Assembly (NCBI GenBank): GCA_000697335.1 | Contig: JNEM01015097.1 | Location: forward strand, 1-33,669 | Direction of reading: 5' to 3' | Source: Conidiobolus incongruus B7586 | Taxonomy: Eukaryota > Entomophthoromycota > Entomophthoromycetes > Entomophthorales > Conidiobolaceae | DNA: 33,669 bases | Position numbers and translations under genes: made by a program | The notes under the pieces: model-generated | Database searches by the model: none | Told to the model about the DNA's origin: nothing | The model's input: only the letters and a program-made list of their open reading frames with translations | Shown here: one piece after another, positions 33,478-33,669 of the stretch | How the letters are laid out: every line of letters starts with the position of its first letter | Position numbering within the stretch: the first letter of the stretch is position 1

Positions 33478-33669
33478 AGTTAAATTTTAAATTTTAATAT
33501 ATTAACTAATAATTAATATAATATAATTAAATATAATTAGTTATAATTAATTAATATAAGTAAATGATATATTTTAATTTAAATTTATTTAATTAAGAAT
33601 TATTTAAGATATAAGTAAATATTTAAGTAATTTTAATTTTACAATTTACTTTTATAGGTTAATATATAT
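33478..33669. other. AT-rich edge of window
   Basis: Extremely A+T-rich sequence continuing the element-dense right flank. No gene or motif is identified. Confidence 0.4.

Overview
The window looks like nuclear DNA of a very AT-rich, filamentous, early-diverging fungus. The genes have many short GT-AG introns (about 45-85 bases). They include mitochondrial cytochrome c peroxidase, secreted RNase T2 enzymes and an ER Hsp40, with one tRNA-Gly, and they sit in spacers that are about 80% A+T or more. An entomophthoralean such as Conidiobolus would fit, but that is inference; nothing here names the species. CCP and mitochondrial SCOT argue against an anaerobic chytrid.

Layout. 1-1205: decayed DNA transposon, copy A, running off the left edge. 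2264-3733: seven-exon DnaJ of the Scj1/ERdj3 type. 4185-5208: decayed DHHC palmitoyltransferase on the same strand. 5209-7727: empty spacer. 7728-8828 (-): intronless cytochrome c peroxidase. 10996-11799 (-): RNase T2 gene 1. 14772-15934 (-): two-exon homologue of human KIAA0930 (DUF2045). 15935-19334: mostly empty spacer. 19335-21738 (+): 16-exon succinyl-CoA:3-ketoacid CoA transferase. 22057-22128 (-): tRNA-Gly(UCC). 22526-23238 (-): broken RNase T2 copy 2. 25135-26451: transposon copy B, inverted relative to A. 26817-27860: probable decayed leucine-rich-repeat gene. 28384-29141 (-): broken RNase T2 copy 3. 30958-31689 (+): intact RNase T2 gene 4. 31972 to the right edge: end of transposon copy C, then another AT-rich element with its own inverted ends.

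The genes do not form one pathway. CCP (peroxide removal in the intermembrane space) and SCOT (ketone-body use in the matrix) are both mitochondrial, and their upstream regions share two sequence blocks. The four RNase T2 loci, two intact and two broken, form a loose cluster undergoing gene birth and death. They are interspersed with transposon copies whose differences are almost all transitions, a pattern like C:G to T:A repeat-directed mutation. I found no CRISPR array, operon or convincing new multi-gene system. The most interesting items are the transition-biased transposon family, the RNase T2 cluster, the shared promoter blocks, and the fungal KIAA0930 homologue.
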